64,000 nt of DNA, taken from assembly GCF_018118585.1 (NCBI RefSeq), contig NZ_CP069421.1:1426001-1490000 (forward strand). Reading direction: 5' to 3'. The notes beneath the pieces are model-generated. The model saw nothing but the letters and a program-made list of their open reading frames with translations, did not search any database and had not been told where the DNA came from. Source of the DNA: Aristaeella lactis (lineage in GTDB: Bacteria > Bacillota > Clostridia > Christensenellales > Aristaeellaceae). Of this stretch, positions 1-8,694 are shown piece by piece. Numbering within the stretch: the first letter of the stretch is position 1; the number at the start of each line of letters is the position of its first letter. Position numbers and translations under genes: made by a program.

Positions 1-407
1 GCTATGCTGATATTGATGAAGCCAAAGAAGCCATTCTTTTTTTCAGGGATTGTGTTGATCAAAATCGCTTGCCTTTTGTCCTTGCGATTCAGCTGAAAGA
101 AACCGGAGAACTGATCGGTGACACAGGGGTCAGTGAAGTTGAGGAAGAACCGGACGCATTGGAGATCGGCTATCAGATTTGTGAAAAATATAACGGAAAA
201 GGACTGGCAACAGAAGTCCTTAATGCCATGACAGCATTCTCATTCGCCCGGCTTAACGCGACGATCAGTTACGGACGCGTTGTCCATGGAAACGCGGCAT
301 CGGCAAGGGTGCTGGAAAAAGCAGGATACATGTTTGTCAATGAGGAATATGGGGCTGAAGATGATCCTTACGGTAATGGGATGTTGGTATACAAGAGAGA
401 GGCATGA
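1..407 (+). CDS. GNAT N-acetyltransferase, 5' end outside window
   Basis: The reading frame is open from the first bases of the window to TGA at 405-407, so the start lies upstream. The visible part is the C-terminal two thirds of a RimJ/RimL-type GNAT fold: a beta strand (LEIGYQI), the acetyl-CoA pyrophosphate loop as YNGKGLATEVL, and the late segment NAASARVLEKAGY followed by a final strand. Such proteins transfer acetyl from acetyl-CoA to an amine; the substrate cannot be read from sequence. It is the first of a long series of GNAT genes on this strand and is closed by the hairpin at 534-575. Confidence 0.85.
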   Translation, partial: YADIDEAKEAILFFRDCVDQNRLPFVLAIQLKETGELIGDTGVSEVEEEPDALEIGYQICEKYNGKGLATEVLNAMTAFSFARLNATISYGRVVHGNAASARVLEKAGYMFVNEEYGAEDDPYGNGMLVYKREA

Positions 408-533
408 TAACCCGGAAAGCGGAAGATACTTGGACCCGGGAAAAGTAGCGCATTAAAGGTTCAGCAGGCTGGCCGGTCATCATCCGGCGTCTTTATGTTC
501 CGTGGCAGTGATTGGCACCTTCTGTGTTAATTC

Positions 534-575
534 AAAAAAGGGAGCAGGCACTTCTCTGTGTCTGCTCCCTTTTTC
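534..575. terminator. bidirectional intrinsic terminator
   Basis: Arms GGGAGCAG and CTGCTCCC enclose a short loop, with an A-tract to the left and TTTTT to the right. It can stop the partial GNAT gene from the left and the small membrane protein gene from the right. Confidence 0.8.
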
Positions 576-633
576 GGGTCTATGCAGGTATACTGCAACC
601 TTTTTCCGTCTGTTAACTCCTACGGAGTAAGCT

Positions 634-873
634 TTACTTATCAGTCTTTTTACCGTCTTTCAGCAGTCCGCAGACAAGGAAACCAATACCAACGACCAGC
701 GCGGCGATAGTGGCAATCAGCAGGTTCGGGCCGACGTAGCTCAGGCTGTTCCCGAACAGCTCAGCGCTCCAGGAAGAAGTGTTGCTCATGAAGATGGCAG
801 CGGCCACGTACCGGGCACCGGCCAGAATTGCGGCGATCAGGCAGAAAATTGCTCCTGTAATCTTGTTGTTCAT
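634..873 (-). CDS. small two-helix membrane protein
   Basis: A 79-residue protein starting MNNKITGAI. This start follows a strong AAGGAGG site at good spacing, so the longer frame upstream is not used. Two hydrophobic stretches (about residues 6-27 and 50-68) flank a short polar segment, and the C-terminus is lysine rich (KDGKKTDK), consistent with a cytoplasmic positive tail. I do not recognise a family. It stands alone between the terminator at 534-575 and the divergent TetR-controlled operon. Confidence 0.7.
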   Translation of the reverse strand: MNNKITGAIFCLIAAILAGARYVAAAIFMSNTSSWSAELFGNSLSYVGPNLLIATIAALVVGIGFLVCGLLKDGKKTDK

Positions 874-1075
874 TTTCGTATCCTCCTTGCCCTTTGGGCT
901 TCTTTCATTCTGTTTCCGACCGGCTTTTCCGCCAGCCATATATATATACGCTTGTTATAAGAGGATGGCTGTTAGTTGTGGTTTTTTCGAAATAAAAAAA
1001 GAATCATGTATTTGCAGGGGTTTTGACAGCATCGTTCCTAAGCATTGTAAACCACGGCAGCTTACAGGAGCCGAG

Positions 1076-1123
1076 TTGACAAGTGACCGATCGGTAACTA
1101 AAATAAGGTTACCGGTCGGTCAC
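1076..1123 (+). promoter_or_regulatory. sigma-A promoter with TetR-type operator
   Basis: TTGACA (1076-1081), a 17-base spacer and TAAAAT (1099-1104) form a near-consensus promoter. A 16-base arm at 1083-1098 (GTGACCGATCGGTAAC) is matched by its reverse complement at 1108-1123 with one mismatch, 9 bases apart. The left arm fills the spacer and the right arm covers the start-site region. Each arm has its own ACCGNNCGGT centre, as in TetR-family operators. The operon encodes a TetR protein (2084-2728), so autoregulation is the obvious reading. Confidence 0.8.
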
Positions 1124-1175
1124 TATTTTATTTTGCTTGGGAATAACGAAGATCGTGTTGAAATAAGGAATGAAG

Positions 1176-2087
1176 ATGAAAAGAAAGAAAAAGAATAAAA
1201 TGATAGCACTATGTATATTGGGGATTATCGTCTTGGCTCTTGCGGTAGATTTTATACTGGTCAGGAAAACAGCGCTGGACAGATTTGCAGTCTATGAGGC
1301 GAAAGCCCAAAGCATAAATAGTTCCTATGGAAAGATCAGTTATATAGACGAGGGTGAGGGAGAGCCCTTTCTTGTCTGTCATGGAATTACCGGAGGGTAT
1401 GACCAGGGTTTTGATGTGTTGAGCGGACGTACAGACGATTACAGGGTTATTGCACCATCAAGGTTCGGATATCCCGGAACAGATATGCCGGAAAACGCCA
1501 CAGTAGATATGCAGGTAGACGCATTTATTGAATTTCTGAATGCGCTTGGCATAGAGAAAACCTTTATCGTGGCTACCAGCGCCGGAGGAACAGTCGCGCA
1601 GAGATTCGCGTTGATGTATCCCGAAAGATGCAAAGGTCTGGTGCTGTACTGTTCAGGATATCCGGCATCGGAGAAACCGGCCAAACCGGCTGCAGGAATG
1701 TCAGGACCTCCGGAAATGTTGTGTAATGACATTGCCATGTGGATGATCAGTCCTTTGTTTAAACCGGTCATGGGAATGGAAAGCAGTGTGATAAAGCAGA
1801 TTATGCCGATGAAAGAACGCAGGGCAGGCATAGTCTTTGATGGAGAAGTTGTGAATAAGGATCATACTGATCACTATGAGAACTATGATTTACGAAATAT
1901 AAAAGTACCGGTTCTTATTATTCATTCTGAAGACGATAAGCTGGCAGATCCGGAGAAAGCGAAGTACTGGAGCAATGAAATACCCGATTGCGTTTCTGTT
2001 TTCTTTTCAGGCGGAGGCCATCTCATGACCGGCAACAGCGAAGAGATCAATCATGTACTGGATGAGTTTGTGGAGGAAAACAAATGA
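1176..2087 (+). CDS. alpha/beta hydrolase, membrane-anchored
   Basis: The start at 1176 is chosen because AAGGA ends 6 bases before it; an in-frame ATG at 1170 has no room for that site. A basic N-terminus and one hydrophobic helix (about residues 9-27) suggest a membrane anchor. The hydrolase fold shows the oxyanion HG motif (CHGITGG), the nucleophile elbow as ATSAGG (Ser near 135; Ala replaces the usual first Gly), the acidic residue in HSEDDKLAD and the catalytic His in GGGHLMTG. It overlaps the TetR gene by ATGA and is expressed from the operator-bearing promoter, so its substrate or product may be related to the TetR ligand. Substrate unknown. Confidence 0.85.
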   Translation: MKRKKKNKMIALCILGIIVLALAVDFILVRKTALDRFAVYEAKAQSINSSYGKISYIDEGEGEPFLVCHGITGGYDQGFDVLSGRTDDYRVIAPSRFGYPGTDMPENATVDMQVDAFIEFLNALGIEKTFIVATSAGGTVAQRFALMYPERCKGLVLYCSGYPASEKPAKPAAGMSGPPEMLCNDIAMWMISPLFKPVMGMESSVIKQIMPMKERRAGIVFDGEVVNKDHTDHYENYDLRNIKVPVLIIHSEDDKLADPEKAKYWSNEIPDCVSVFFSGGGHLMTGNSEEINHVLDEFVEENK

Positions 2088-2728
2088 GCACGAAAGAATT
2101 GATTCTTGAAGAGGCACTCAGACAGTTTTCGCAAAAAGGCTTCGACGGAACATCCATGAGTGACATTGCCGGCCCGCTGGGGATATCGAAAGCGGCGCTG
2201 TATAAGCACTTTGAAAGCAAGCAGCAGATCTTTGAGGAGATCATAGCGGAGTCGGAAGTAAAGTATAAAGCCTTTTTCGAAAAACTGTCGGTTCATTTTC
2301 TGACTGGCAGTCATGAAGCAATGAACAAACAGGATGTGGATGTCTACAGCGGCATCACATCAGAAGGATTATGTGAAAATGTTCTGGCATTCGTCCGCTT
2401 TTCCATGAGTGATGAATATTCAGGGCAGGTGCGCCGTATGCTGACCATATCACAGTTCCAGAGCAGAGAACTGGGCGAAACGTATACGAGACGATATGTT
2501 GACGCTATGCTGGGATATGATGAAAAGCTCTTTGAACAGCTGATGAAAGCGGGCGTCATAAAGCCTGGAAATCCAAAGGTGCTCGCCGCGATGTTTTATG
2601 CCCCGGTAATCATGTATATGGGAATATGGGACAGAGAACCGGACAGGGCTGATGAATGTGAGAAAGCAATCAGGGATCATGTTGAACAATTCTTTACAAT
2701 GACGAAACATATGGGCAGCGTACTATAA
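2084..2728 (+). CDS. TetR/AcrR family regulator
   Basis: A 214-residue protein whose first 50 residues are a TetR DNA-binding domain, with the recognition helix region GISKAALYKHFESK. The remainder is helical and is presumed to bind a ligand and to dimerise. Its ATG overlaps the hydrolase stop codon (ATGA) and is preceded by GGAGG, so the two are translationally coupled. The double inverted repeat at 1083-1123 is a plausible operator for it. A hairpin with a GAGGGAA/TTCCCTC stem follows the stop but has no T-tract. Confidence 0.92.
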   Translation: MSTKELILEEALRQFSQKGFDGTSMSDIAGPLGISKAALYKHFESKQQIFEEIIAESEVKYKAFFEKLSVHFLTGSHEAMNKQDVDVYSGITSEGLCENVLAFVRFSMSDEYSGQVRRMLTISQFQSRELGETYTRRYVDAMLGYDEKLFEQLMKAGVIKPGNPKVLAAMFYAPVIMYMGIWDREPDRADECEKAIRDHVEQFFTMTKHMGSVL

Positions 2729-2873
2729 CGAACGAGGGAAAAAGACCTTTCATTCGTCTTCCCTCTCATGCTTCTTCAGGTATCGCTCTTCAGCGCTCAG
2801 TTGTAATGAGGCTCAAGGCAAACTCCTACCATTGGTATGGGTATTCACCCAAATAATTATATTGCTGATCTCT

Positions 2874-2901
2874 TTTTCATTACTGACTTCTGTCATATAA
2901 T
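2874..2901 (+). promoter_or_regulatory. promoter of the XRE-TPR gene
   Basis: TTTTCA (2874-2879), a 16-base spacer and a perfect TATAAT (2896-2901) lie 31 bases before the ATG at 2932. Confidence 0.6.
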
Positions 2902-2931
2902 ATTTGAATAACCAGAAAGGAGGAGGACGGC

Positions 2932-4005
2932 ATGGAGACACGTATTGCGGAAAACATTCGGTCCTACCGGAAACAGCGCGGGCTGACCCAGGAACAGCTG
3001 GCGGAAGTGCTGGGGGTATCCGTCGGTGCGGTCTATAAGTGGGAATCCCGGTCCTCCCTGCCCGAACTGCGGCTTATCATGGAAATGGCGGATTTCTTTG
3101 ATATCTCCGTGGATGCGCTTCTGGGCTATCATCTGAATGACAACCGGCTGAACGCCATGGTGGAGCGTCTGTGGATGGCGGGAAACAGTCTTGATTACGA
3201 TGCGGTTTCGGAGGCGGAAAAGGCGGTTCGGAAATACCCTCATTCCTTCGATGTGGTCTTTGCTGCCGCCAACCTTTACTATACCTTTGCCGCGGGAACA
3301 AAAAAGGAGCCCTGGTTCCGGCGTGCCATAGAACTGCTGGGCAGTGCGCGCCTGCTGGTATCTCAGTGCACGGATTCCCGGGTAAACGAATCCTGGATCT
3401 GCGGCATGATCGCGGAGATGCATGAGATGCTGGGTGAAACGGACAAGGCGCTGGAACTGCTGAAAGCCCACAACCCCGGCGCGGTTTTTGATGACAGGAT
3501 CGGGATCATGCTGCTCGCTCATGGAAGGGATCCGAAAGAAGCAAATGATTACCTGGAGGATGGTTTTCTGCGAACGATCTCCTCACTCATCCAGACGGTG
3601 ATCGGCTATGCGATGCTGTTTGACGTAAAGAATGACAACGCATCCGGCATGGAAATGATGCGCTGGATCATTCCCACCCTGGAAGGGCTGAAAAAGACAA
3701 ATAAACCGGACTTTATAGACAAGATGATCGTGGTTTTCAACACCTTCCTGGCAGTCTTTCAGCATAAATCCGGCGATGTGAAAGGAGCAGAAGATTGTCT
3801 CAGGAAGGCAAAGTCCCTGGCCCTTGCCTTTGATGCTGCTCCGGACTGCGCGGCGAACCAGGTGAAATACGTCCGCGAATCGGAAATAACCAACGCCCAT
3901 GATCCGCTCTGGAAAACGGCCATGGACGCTGTGGAATATATCCTGCGCGGCAAAGCCCCTGAACTCCGGAAACTCTGGGCGGATGTTCGCGGCCATGAAG
4001 GCTGA
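2932..4005 (+). CDS. XRE-family regulator with C-terminal helical repeats
   Basis: Residues 1-60 are a Cro/C1-type helix-turn-helix (RGLTQEQLAEVLGVSVGAVYKWE), introduced by an AAGGAGG site. The remaining 290 residues are alpha-helical with alternating Ala-rich and aromatic positions like TPR repeats, for example LELLKAHNPGAVFDDRIG. The layout resembles cytosolic XRE-TPR regulators that sense a peptide or a state of the cell, but no small peptide gene is visible next to it. Its 3' end runs directly into the GNAT gene at 4061. Confidence 0.88.
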   Translation: METRIAENIRSYRKQRGLTQEQLAEVLGVSVGAVYKWESRSSLPELRLIMEMADFFDISVDALLGYHLNDNRLNAMVERLWMAGNSLDYDAVSEAEKAVRKYPHSFDVVFAAANLYYTFAAGTKKEPWFRRAIELLGSARLLVSQCTDSRVNESWICGMIAEMHEMLGETDKALELLKAHNPGAVFDDRIGIMLLAHGRDPKEANDYLEDGFLRTISSLIQTVIGYAMLFDVKNDNASGMEMMRWIIPTLEGLKKTNKPDFIDKMIVVFNTFLAVFQHKSGDVKGAEDCLRKAKSLALAFDAAPDCAANQVKYVRESEITNAHDPLWKTAMDAVEYILRGKAPELRKLWADVRGHEG

Positions 4006-4060
4006 ACAGCCAGCAGCATATTTCCGGACGAATACAGGTATGGATAAGGAAGTGATCGTT

Positions 4061-4597
4061 TTGAATACAGCGGAAAGCAAGAATCAACTTGCATCCTATC
4101 TGAAGCACGCGGATTTTGAAACCGAACAACTGCTTCTCCGTTTTGTCACAGAAGACGATATGCCGGAAGTCGCCCGGACATGGCCCGCAGATCATCATCC
4201 GCTTTCAGACGGAGAGGCACAGGAAGCCATCGCCTATATGCGCGGGAATTACGAACGGAATATGAAAGGCAGCATCTTCCACCTTTGCCTCGCGGTGTGC
4301 GGGAAAGATCATCCCGGAACCATCATGGGATGGTGCGGACTGGATGGCACGAGGAATCATGCGGAGCCTGAAATCTTCATTCTGCTGGATGAAGAATACC
4401 GAAACAAGGGATACGGAACCCAATGCGTGAAAGAACTCCTTCGGGTTGCCGCTGAAGAATACGCGCTTTCCGGCGTGCACGGCGGCTGTGACAAGGAGAA
4501 TATCGCCTCCGCCCGGGCCATGGAGAAGGGCGGCATGGTGCAGTATGGCACGGAAGAAAACGGCGATCCGCTGTTCCGGTTCTGTGCAAGTGTCTGA
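4061..4597 (+). CDS. GNAT N-acetyltransferase
   Basis: I place the start at TTG 4061. The preceding AAGGAAGTGATC is an almost full match to the 16S anti-SD complement, and its core ends 8 bases before TTG. An ATG at 4040 in the same frame has only a poor AGG. The protein (178 residues) has the acetyl-CoA loop EEYRNKGYGTQCVKELL and a C-terminal NIASARAMEKGGM segment. It acetylates an unknown amine. Its downstream neighbour begins 21 bases after the stop, so the two are probably co-transcribed. Confidence 0.85.
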   Translation: MNTAESKNQLASYLKHADFETEQLLLRFVTEDDMPEVARTWPADHHPLSDGEAQEAIAYMRGNYERNMKGSIFHLCLAVCGKDHPGTIMGWCGLDGTRNHAEPEIFILLDEEYRNKGYGTQCVKELLRVAAEEYALSGVHGGCDKENIASARAMEKGGMVQYGTEENGDPLFRFCASV

Positions 4598-4618
4598 TTG
4601 TATCAGGAGGGAACACCT

Positions 4619-5137
4619 GTGGATGACGAACATGTGAAACACATGAAACGATGCTATGAACTGGCGATAAGTGCCGGGAAAAAGGGCTATGATACCTTTG
4701 GCGCAGTTCTTGTGCATAACGGGAAAATCCTGGAGGAAGCGGAAAACACGTCAGACTATGTTCACAGGATCTTCGGGCATGCGGAATTCAATCTGGTGCA
4801 CAAATGCGCCAACAAGTATTCCGATGAAATTCTGGAGAATGCTGTCGTATATTCCAGCTGCGCTCCCTGTGAACGGTGCCTGGCAGCCATCGCGTCCCTT
4901 GGAGTGCATCAGATCGTATGCGGCGTCTCTTATAAAGAGTTTTGCAAGCTGCTGCCTTTTGATTATCAGGCGTTGGATCGCGAAGGCCTGCTGAAACAGC
5001 TGGGCATTCAGATGACGCTTACGGAATCCGTGCTCGAAGAGGAAGGGATGCATGTGTTTGAATGGTGGGGCGGAGAATACCGCCCGCTGGAGGAACTCAT
5101 TGCGGAAATGGATGCAGTGAAAAAGAAACAGAAGTAA
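4619..5137 (+). CDS. cytidine/guanine deaminase-family zinc hydrolase
   Basis: The start is GTG 4619, placed 8 bases after AGGAGG; the same frame extends upstream to a TTG without support. The 172-residue protein has both zinc motifs of the deaminase superfamily: HAE near residue 54 (FGHAEFN) and PCERC near residue 83 (SSCAPCERCLAAI). These ligate Zn and supply the Glu that activates water. Length and motif spacing fit the guanine/dCMP-deaminase type more than tRNA adenosine deaminases. It probably deaminates a free base or nucleoside. Confidence 0.85.
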   Translation: MDDEHVKHMKRCYELAISAGKKGYDTFGAVLVHNGKILEEAENTSDYVHRIFGHAEFNLVHKCANKYSDEILENAVVYSSCAPCERCLAAIASLGVHQIVCGVSYKEFCKLLPFDYQALDREGLLKQLGIQMTLTESVLEEEGMHVFEWWGGEYRPLEELIAEMDAVKKKQK

Positions 5138-5158
5138 GATAAAACCGGAGAAACCAGC

Positions 5159-5653
5159 ATGCGAAAGAAACTCATCCTCATCAGCGGTTCCCCCTGTGTA
5201 GGCAAGACAGCCGCAGGCACCCGGCTTTTTGAAAGCTTTGACAACAGCGCATATCTGGACGGGGACTGGTGCTGGTGCGTTCATCCCTTTTCCGTCACGG
5301 ACAGCCGGCTCCGCAACGGGGACAAAAGCATGTCCTTTATCCTTTCCAACTATCTGGATTCGGATTTCGAATATGTGTTTTTCACCTCCGTTGTACTGAC
5401 GGATCCGCAGATCCGCGAAGGGATCCTGAAGGGAATTACAGCCAAAGACTACGAGGTCATTGCCTTCACGCTCACCTGCTCTGAGGAGACACTGAAAAAG
5501 CGTCATGACAAGCGGGGCGACAAGGGCGAAACGAATTATTACTGGCTGCACCTGCCGCCCTGCCCTGGGGATATCGTCATTGACACAGACAATAAGAGCA
5601 TCAGGAACATCGTCAAAGAAATGAAAAAGCAGATCAATGCTGCGAATGAATAA
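5159..5653 (+). CDS. P-loop kinase-like ATPase
   Basis: A 164-residue protein with an N-terminal Walker A motif GSPCVGKT (residues 10-17), followed by a DGDW segment where small-molecule kinases hold substrate or Mg, and an arginine-rich lid (KKRHDKRGDKGE). The fold resembles shikimate/gluconate-type or antibiotic-modifying kinases, such as the chloramphenicol phosphotransferase-like protein at 47716-48225. Substrate unknown. It lies 21 bases after the deaminase gene and 26 before the phosphotransferase gene, in one apparent transcription unit. Confidence 0.75.
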   Translation: MRKKLILISGSPCVGKTAAGTRLFESFDNSAYLDGDWCWCVHPFSVTDSRLRNGDKSMSFILSNYLDSDFEYVFFTSVVLTDPQIREGILKGITAKDYEVIAFTLTCSEETLKKRHDKRGDKGETNYYWLHLPPCPGDIVIDTDNKSIRNIVKEMKKQINAANE

Positions 5654-5679
5654 ACAAGGTCATAACAGGAGGTATCTGA

Positions 5680-6678
5680 TTGAAGCGTATTCTTGAACAG
5701 GCAAAACATCTGTATACCCTGGAAGGCTGCACCTTCATCCCGGTATCCGGCCATGAAGGCGGACGGAACCAAATCGTGATCGTCAGCCGGAACGGCAATA
5801 ACCAGTATATTCTCCGATTCTCCACCCTCGGAGACAGAACGGAAAAAGACTATCTTGCTGAAACAGAGTTTATCCGCTTCCTGGCTGAAAACGGAGCGCC
5901 TGTGGCGGATGTGATTTCGTCTGTTCAGGGCAGGCTGGTGGAGTGCGTGGAGGCGGATGGCAAGGCTGTATATGTCAGCCTGTTTGCCTGCGCCAAAGGA
6001 ATGCTGCTTGCGGATAACGGCTACCGTTACCGGGAAGGCGCACCGCTGAGTGAATACTTCTTTAACGCCGGCAAGGCTCTGGGTGCGATCCACAGGCTGT
6101 CCAAAGCGTATGTGCCCGTCTCTCCCCGCCCGGACTACTTCGACAAATACAACATGACGTACCTGGGCCGCCTGATCCCGGATGAATACAGTGAACTCAA
6201 AACAGCCATTGCAAAACGTCTGGAGGCTTTCCGCACCCTCCCGATGGACAAAAGCTGCTATGGTCTGGTACATTTTGACTTCAGCGACGGAAACTACCAT
6301 ATCGACATGGATACAGGCGCGGTCACGGTGTTCGACTTTGACAACTGCATGAACTGCTGGTATATGTTCGACCTTGCCAATCTCTGGACTCATAACGAAG
6401 GCTGGACAAGACAGGAACCCGATCCGGGCAGGCGCTTCGAGCTGATGCAGCAGTGCTTCGACCTCCAGCTGCAGGGCTACAAAACCGAAACGGATCTTCC
6501 CGAGGAGATGCTGGAAAAGCTGCCGCTGTTCATCGACATGGTGCTGATCGAAAATATCGTGGATGAGCTGGAATGCTGTGCCCGGGAAGGTGAAGTGCTG
6601 GACTGGGAAGATATTGAAGACGCAGTGGAATGCCTGATCAATGACATCCCTTATGCAGGACTGAGAGAAAGAACATGA
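5680..6678 (+). CDS. aminoglycoside/choline kinase-type phosphotransferase
   Basis: It starts at TTG 5680 after CAGGAGG. The C-terminal half carries the Brenner motif HFDFSDGN (HxDxxxxN, catalytic Asp) followed by the metal-binding VFDFDN, which are the signatures of the APH fold. The N-lobe has GRNQIVIV and a strand-rich region for ATP binding. Members phosphorylate aminoglycosides, macrolides, homoserine, choline or sugars; nothing here picks one. The gene overlaps the next GNAT gene by ATGA, so the two are coupled. Confidence 0.85.
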   Translation: MKRILEQAKHLYTLEGCTFIPVSGHEGGRNQIVIVSRNGNNQYILRFSTLGDRTEKDYLAETEFIRFLAENGAPVADVISSVQGRLVECVEADGKAVYVSLFACAKGMLLADNGYRYREGAPLSEYFFNAGKALGAIHRLSKAYVPVSPRPDYFDKYNMTYLGRLIPDEYSELKTAIAKRLEAFRTLPMDKSCYGLVHFDFSDGNYHIDMDTGAVTVFDFDNCMNCWYMFDLANLWTHNEGWTRQEPDPGRRFELMQQCFDLQLQGYKTETDLPEEMLEKLPLFIDMVLIENIVDELECCAREGEVLDWEDIEDAVECLINDIPYAGLRERT

Positions 6679-7331
6679 ATAAACCACTTTTATACCAGGC
6701 GGCTATGCAGAACGTTTACGGCAAACAGGAGCAGTTCACCCGGAGCAGTATCACAGATGCGTTGTTTGTTTATCTGGACGGAGAACCGGAACCGGAATCT
6801 ATCGCCCGGGTGGAATCCCATTTCAGGAACAGGCCGCTGGTATGCATGACAGGTGCCTGGGAAGAACAGATTAAGGCGCAGTATCCTGATGCGGCAGTAT
6901 ACTGGCGGACAATGATGAAACCGGCATGCCGCTTTACCATACCGGAAAACACGGAGCTCCCGAAAGGATACTTCCTGACCGGTATGGATAAAGTTTCTTT
7001 TGAACAGCATCCGTTTTCTCACGGGGAGAATTATTCCAGCTTCGCCGCTTTTCATGCGGAAGGCTCCGGCGCTGTTGTCTATTATGGCGGCGAGATCGTA
7101 GCGGCCGCCTCCTCTTTCCTGAGCGTAAACAAGGAAGTGGAACTGGACGTATCCACAAAAGAAACTCATCGGGAAAAAAAGCTGGCATCTGCCTGCATTG
7201 CCTGGATGCTGCAGGATTGTATGAGACGCGGCATCACTGTCCATTGGGACGCGCAAAATGAAGTCTCCCGGCATCTGGCAGAGAAATTCGGTTTTGAGGC
7301 TGAAACTAAGTATTCTGTTTACTGGGTGTAA
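6675..7331 (+). CDS. GNAT-like acetyltransferase (PF12746-type)
   Basis: A 218-residue protein coupled by ATGA overlap to the phosphotransferase. The N-terminal half is variable. The C-terminal half is GNAT-like with the acetyl-CoA region THREKKLASACIAWML and final NEVSRHLAEKFGFE, the pattern I associate with the GNAT_acetyltran group common in Clostridia. A degraded copy of its 3' end is found at 17887-18035. Confidence 0.78.
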   Translation: MNKPLLYQAAMQNVYGKQEQFTRSSITDALFVYLDGEPEPESIARVESHFRNRPLVCMTGAWEEQIKAQYPDAAVYWRTMMKPACRFTIPENTELPKGYFLTGMDKVSFEQHPFSHGENYSSFAAFHAEGSGAVVYYGGEIVAAASSFLSVNKEVELDVSTKETHREKKLASACIAWMLQDCMRRGITVHWDAQNEVSRHLAEKFGFEAETKYSVYWV

Positions 7332-7414
7332 TAAACAGACTGTAACGGACACGGGAAAATCACTGGCAGGTTTGAAGTTGATTAAGCAGCAAATCGGAGT
7401 TTGTGGAGGCTGGA

Positions 7415-8134
7415 ATGAGTAATATAGAAAAGTATAAAAAATACTTTACTAAGGAGTACCTGATGGGTCCAAATTCTTTCAGGCTGCTTGATGAATTGAT
7501 CAGCAGATGTCCCGAGGATGTGAAATTTGACCGCACTTTGGATCTGGGATGCGGATATGCATTAACATCACTTTTTATTGCCAATGAAACAGATGCGAAG
7601 CACGTTTATGCGTTTGACCTATGGGTTCCTGCAACTGAAAACTATACAAGAATAACGGCTAATGGGCTTGCAGATAAGATTATACCGATTCATGGTGACG
7701 CAATGGATATGCCATTTGCACAGGATTATTTCGATAGCATTGTCAGCGTGGACTCTTATCATTACTTCGGCTGTAAGCCGGGTGTATTCGCAGAGAAAAT
7801 ACTGCCTTATGTCAAAGAAAACGGTCATGTCATGATTGCCATTCCGGGGTTGAAGGAGCAGCCACAGGGTGATTTGAAACAGTTGTTTGAAACATGGGCC
7901 GAGGGTGATGATTCACAACTGTTCAAAACGGCTTCCTGGTGGGACGCCCTGTTGAAGGACGAATGCGGAGACCAGTGCGACATCAGTGTTCTTGAGGCTG
8001 ATTGCTATGATATTGCATGGCAGGAATGGTTCCAGTCAGGGCATGAATTCGGACTGCGTGACAAGGAGTTTTTGGATAAGGGGCTGTATGACATTCTGAA
8101 TTTTCTTCTGATATATATCAGGAAAAGAAAATGA
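7415..8134 (+). CDS. class I SAM-dependent methyltransferase
   Basis: The ATG at 7415 is chosen over GTG 7403 because GGAGG (7405-7409) lies between them. The 239-residue protein has motif I LDLGCGYALTS, an acidic end of strand 2 (AFDLW), motif II-like GDAMDMPFAQDYFDSI and a conserved post-motif SVDSYHYFG. It resembles small-molecule methyltransferases of the UbiE/Methyltransf_11 kind. A TTTGTGGAG leader precedes it, shared with the genes at 10645 and 17212. Confidence 0.85.
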   Translation: MSNIEKYKKYFTKEYLMGPNSFRLLDELISRCPEDVKFDRTLDLGCGYALTSLFIANETDAKHVYAFDLWVPATENYTRITANGLADKIIPIHGDAMDMPFAQDYFDSIVSVDSYHYFGCKPGVFAEKILPYVKENGHVMIAIPGLKEQPQGDLKQLFETWAEGDDSQLFKTASWWDALLKDECGDQCDISVLEADCYDIAWQEWFQSGHEFGLRDKEFLDKGLYDILNFLLIYIRKRK

Positions 8135-8160
8135 TTGTGCGTATAAGGAGGAGCTTATAA

Positions 8161-8643
8161 ATGATCAGAGAAGTCTTTCACGAAGATATTCCGGCGTGTG
8201 TAAACATCATAAAACAGAGTTTTAAGACCGTGGCTGACGAGTTCGGTTTTACGGAAGAAAACGCTCCGAGATTTACTGCGTTTGCAACGAACGAGGAGAG
8301 ACTTCTCTGGCACATGGATGGTGAACACAGGCCTATGTATGTTTATGAGGAAGCCGGTGTTTTATGCGGATATTACTCATTGCTCATACAGGAGAATAAT
8401 GAGTGTGAATTGAACAACCTGGCCGTTTTGCCGGAATACCGCCATAAGGGTATAGGAAAGCAGCTGCTGGAGCATGCATATTCTGTGGCTCGCGAGAAGG
8501 ATTGCAAGCTTATGAATATCGGAATTGTGGAAGAAAACACAAAGCTTCGTAAGTGGTATGAAGAAAACGGAGCAATACATCTGGGGACCCATAAATTCGA
8601 CTTCTTTCCTTTCACATGCGGGTATATGAGAAAGGAACTGTGA
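8161..8643 (+). CDS. GNAT N-acetyltransferase
   Basis: A complete 160-residue single-domain GNAT preceded by AAGGAGG. The acetyl-CoA loop is LPEYRHKGIGKQLLEHA, after the strand CELNNLAV, and the C-terminal strand/helix is NTKLRKWYEENGA. No substrate can be assigned. It lies 26 bases after the methyltransferase gene. Confidence 0.9.
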   Translation: MIREVFHEDIPACVNIIKQSFKTVADEFGFTEENAPRFTAFATNEERLLWHMDGEHRPMYVYEEAGVLCGYYSLLIQENNECELNNLAVLPEYRHKGIGKQLLEHAYSVAREKDCKLMNIGIVEENTKLRKWYEENGAIHLGTHKFDFFPFTCGYMRKEL

Positions 8644-8694
8644 AACAAAGATTGATTGGAAGAATATATATCCTGAAGTAAAAAGGACTGAATT

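Noticed and set aside
2733-2766. Terminator after the TetR gene
   Set aside because: GAGGGAA/TTCCCTC hairpin is present but no T-tract follows on either strand.
3899-4039. Upstream extension of the GNAT gene at 4061
   Set aside because: It overlaps the XRE gene in another frame, and no ribosome site supports an earlier start.
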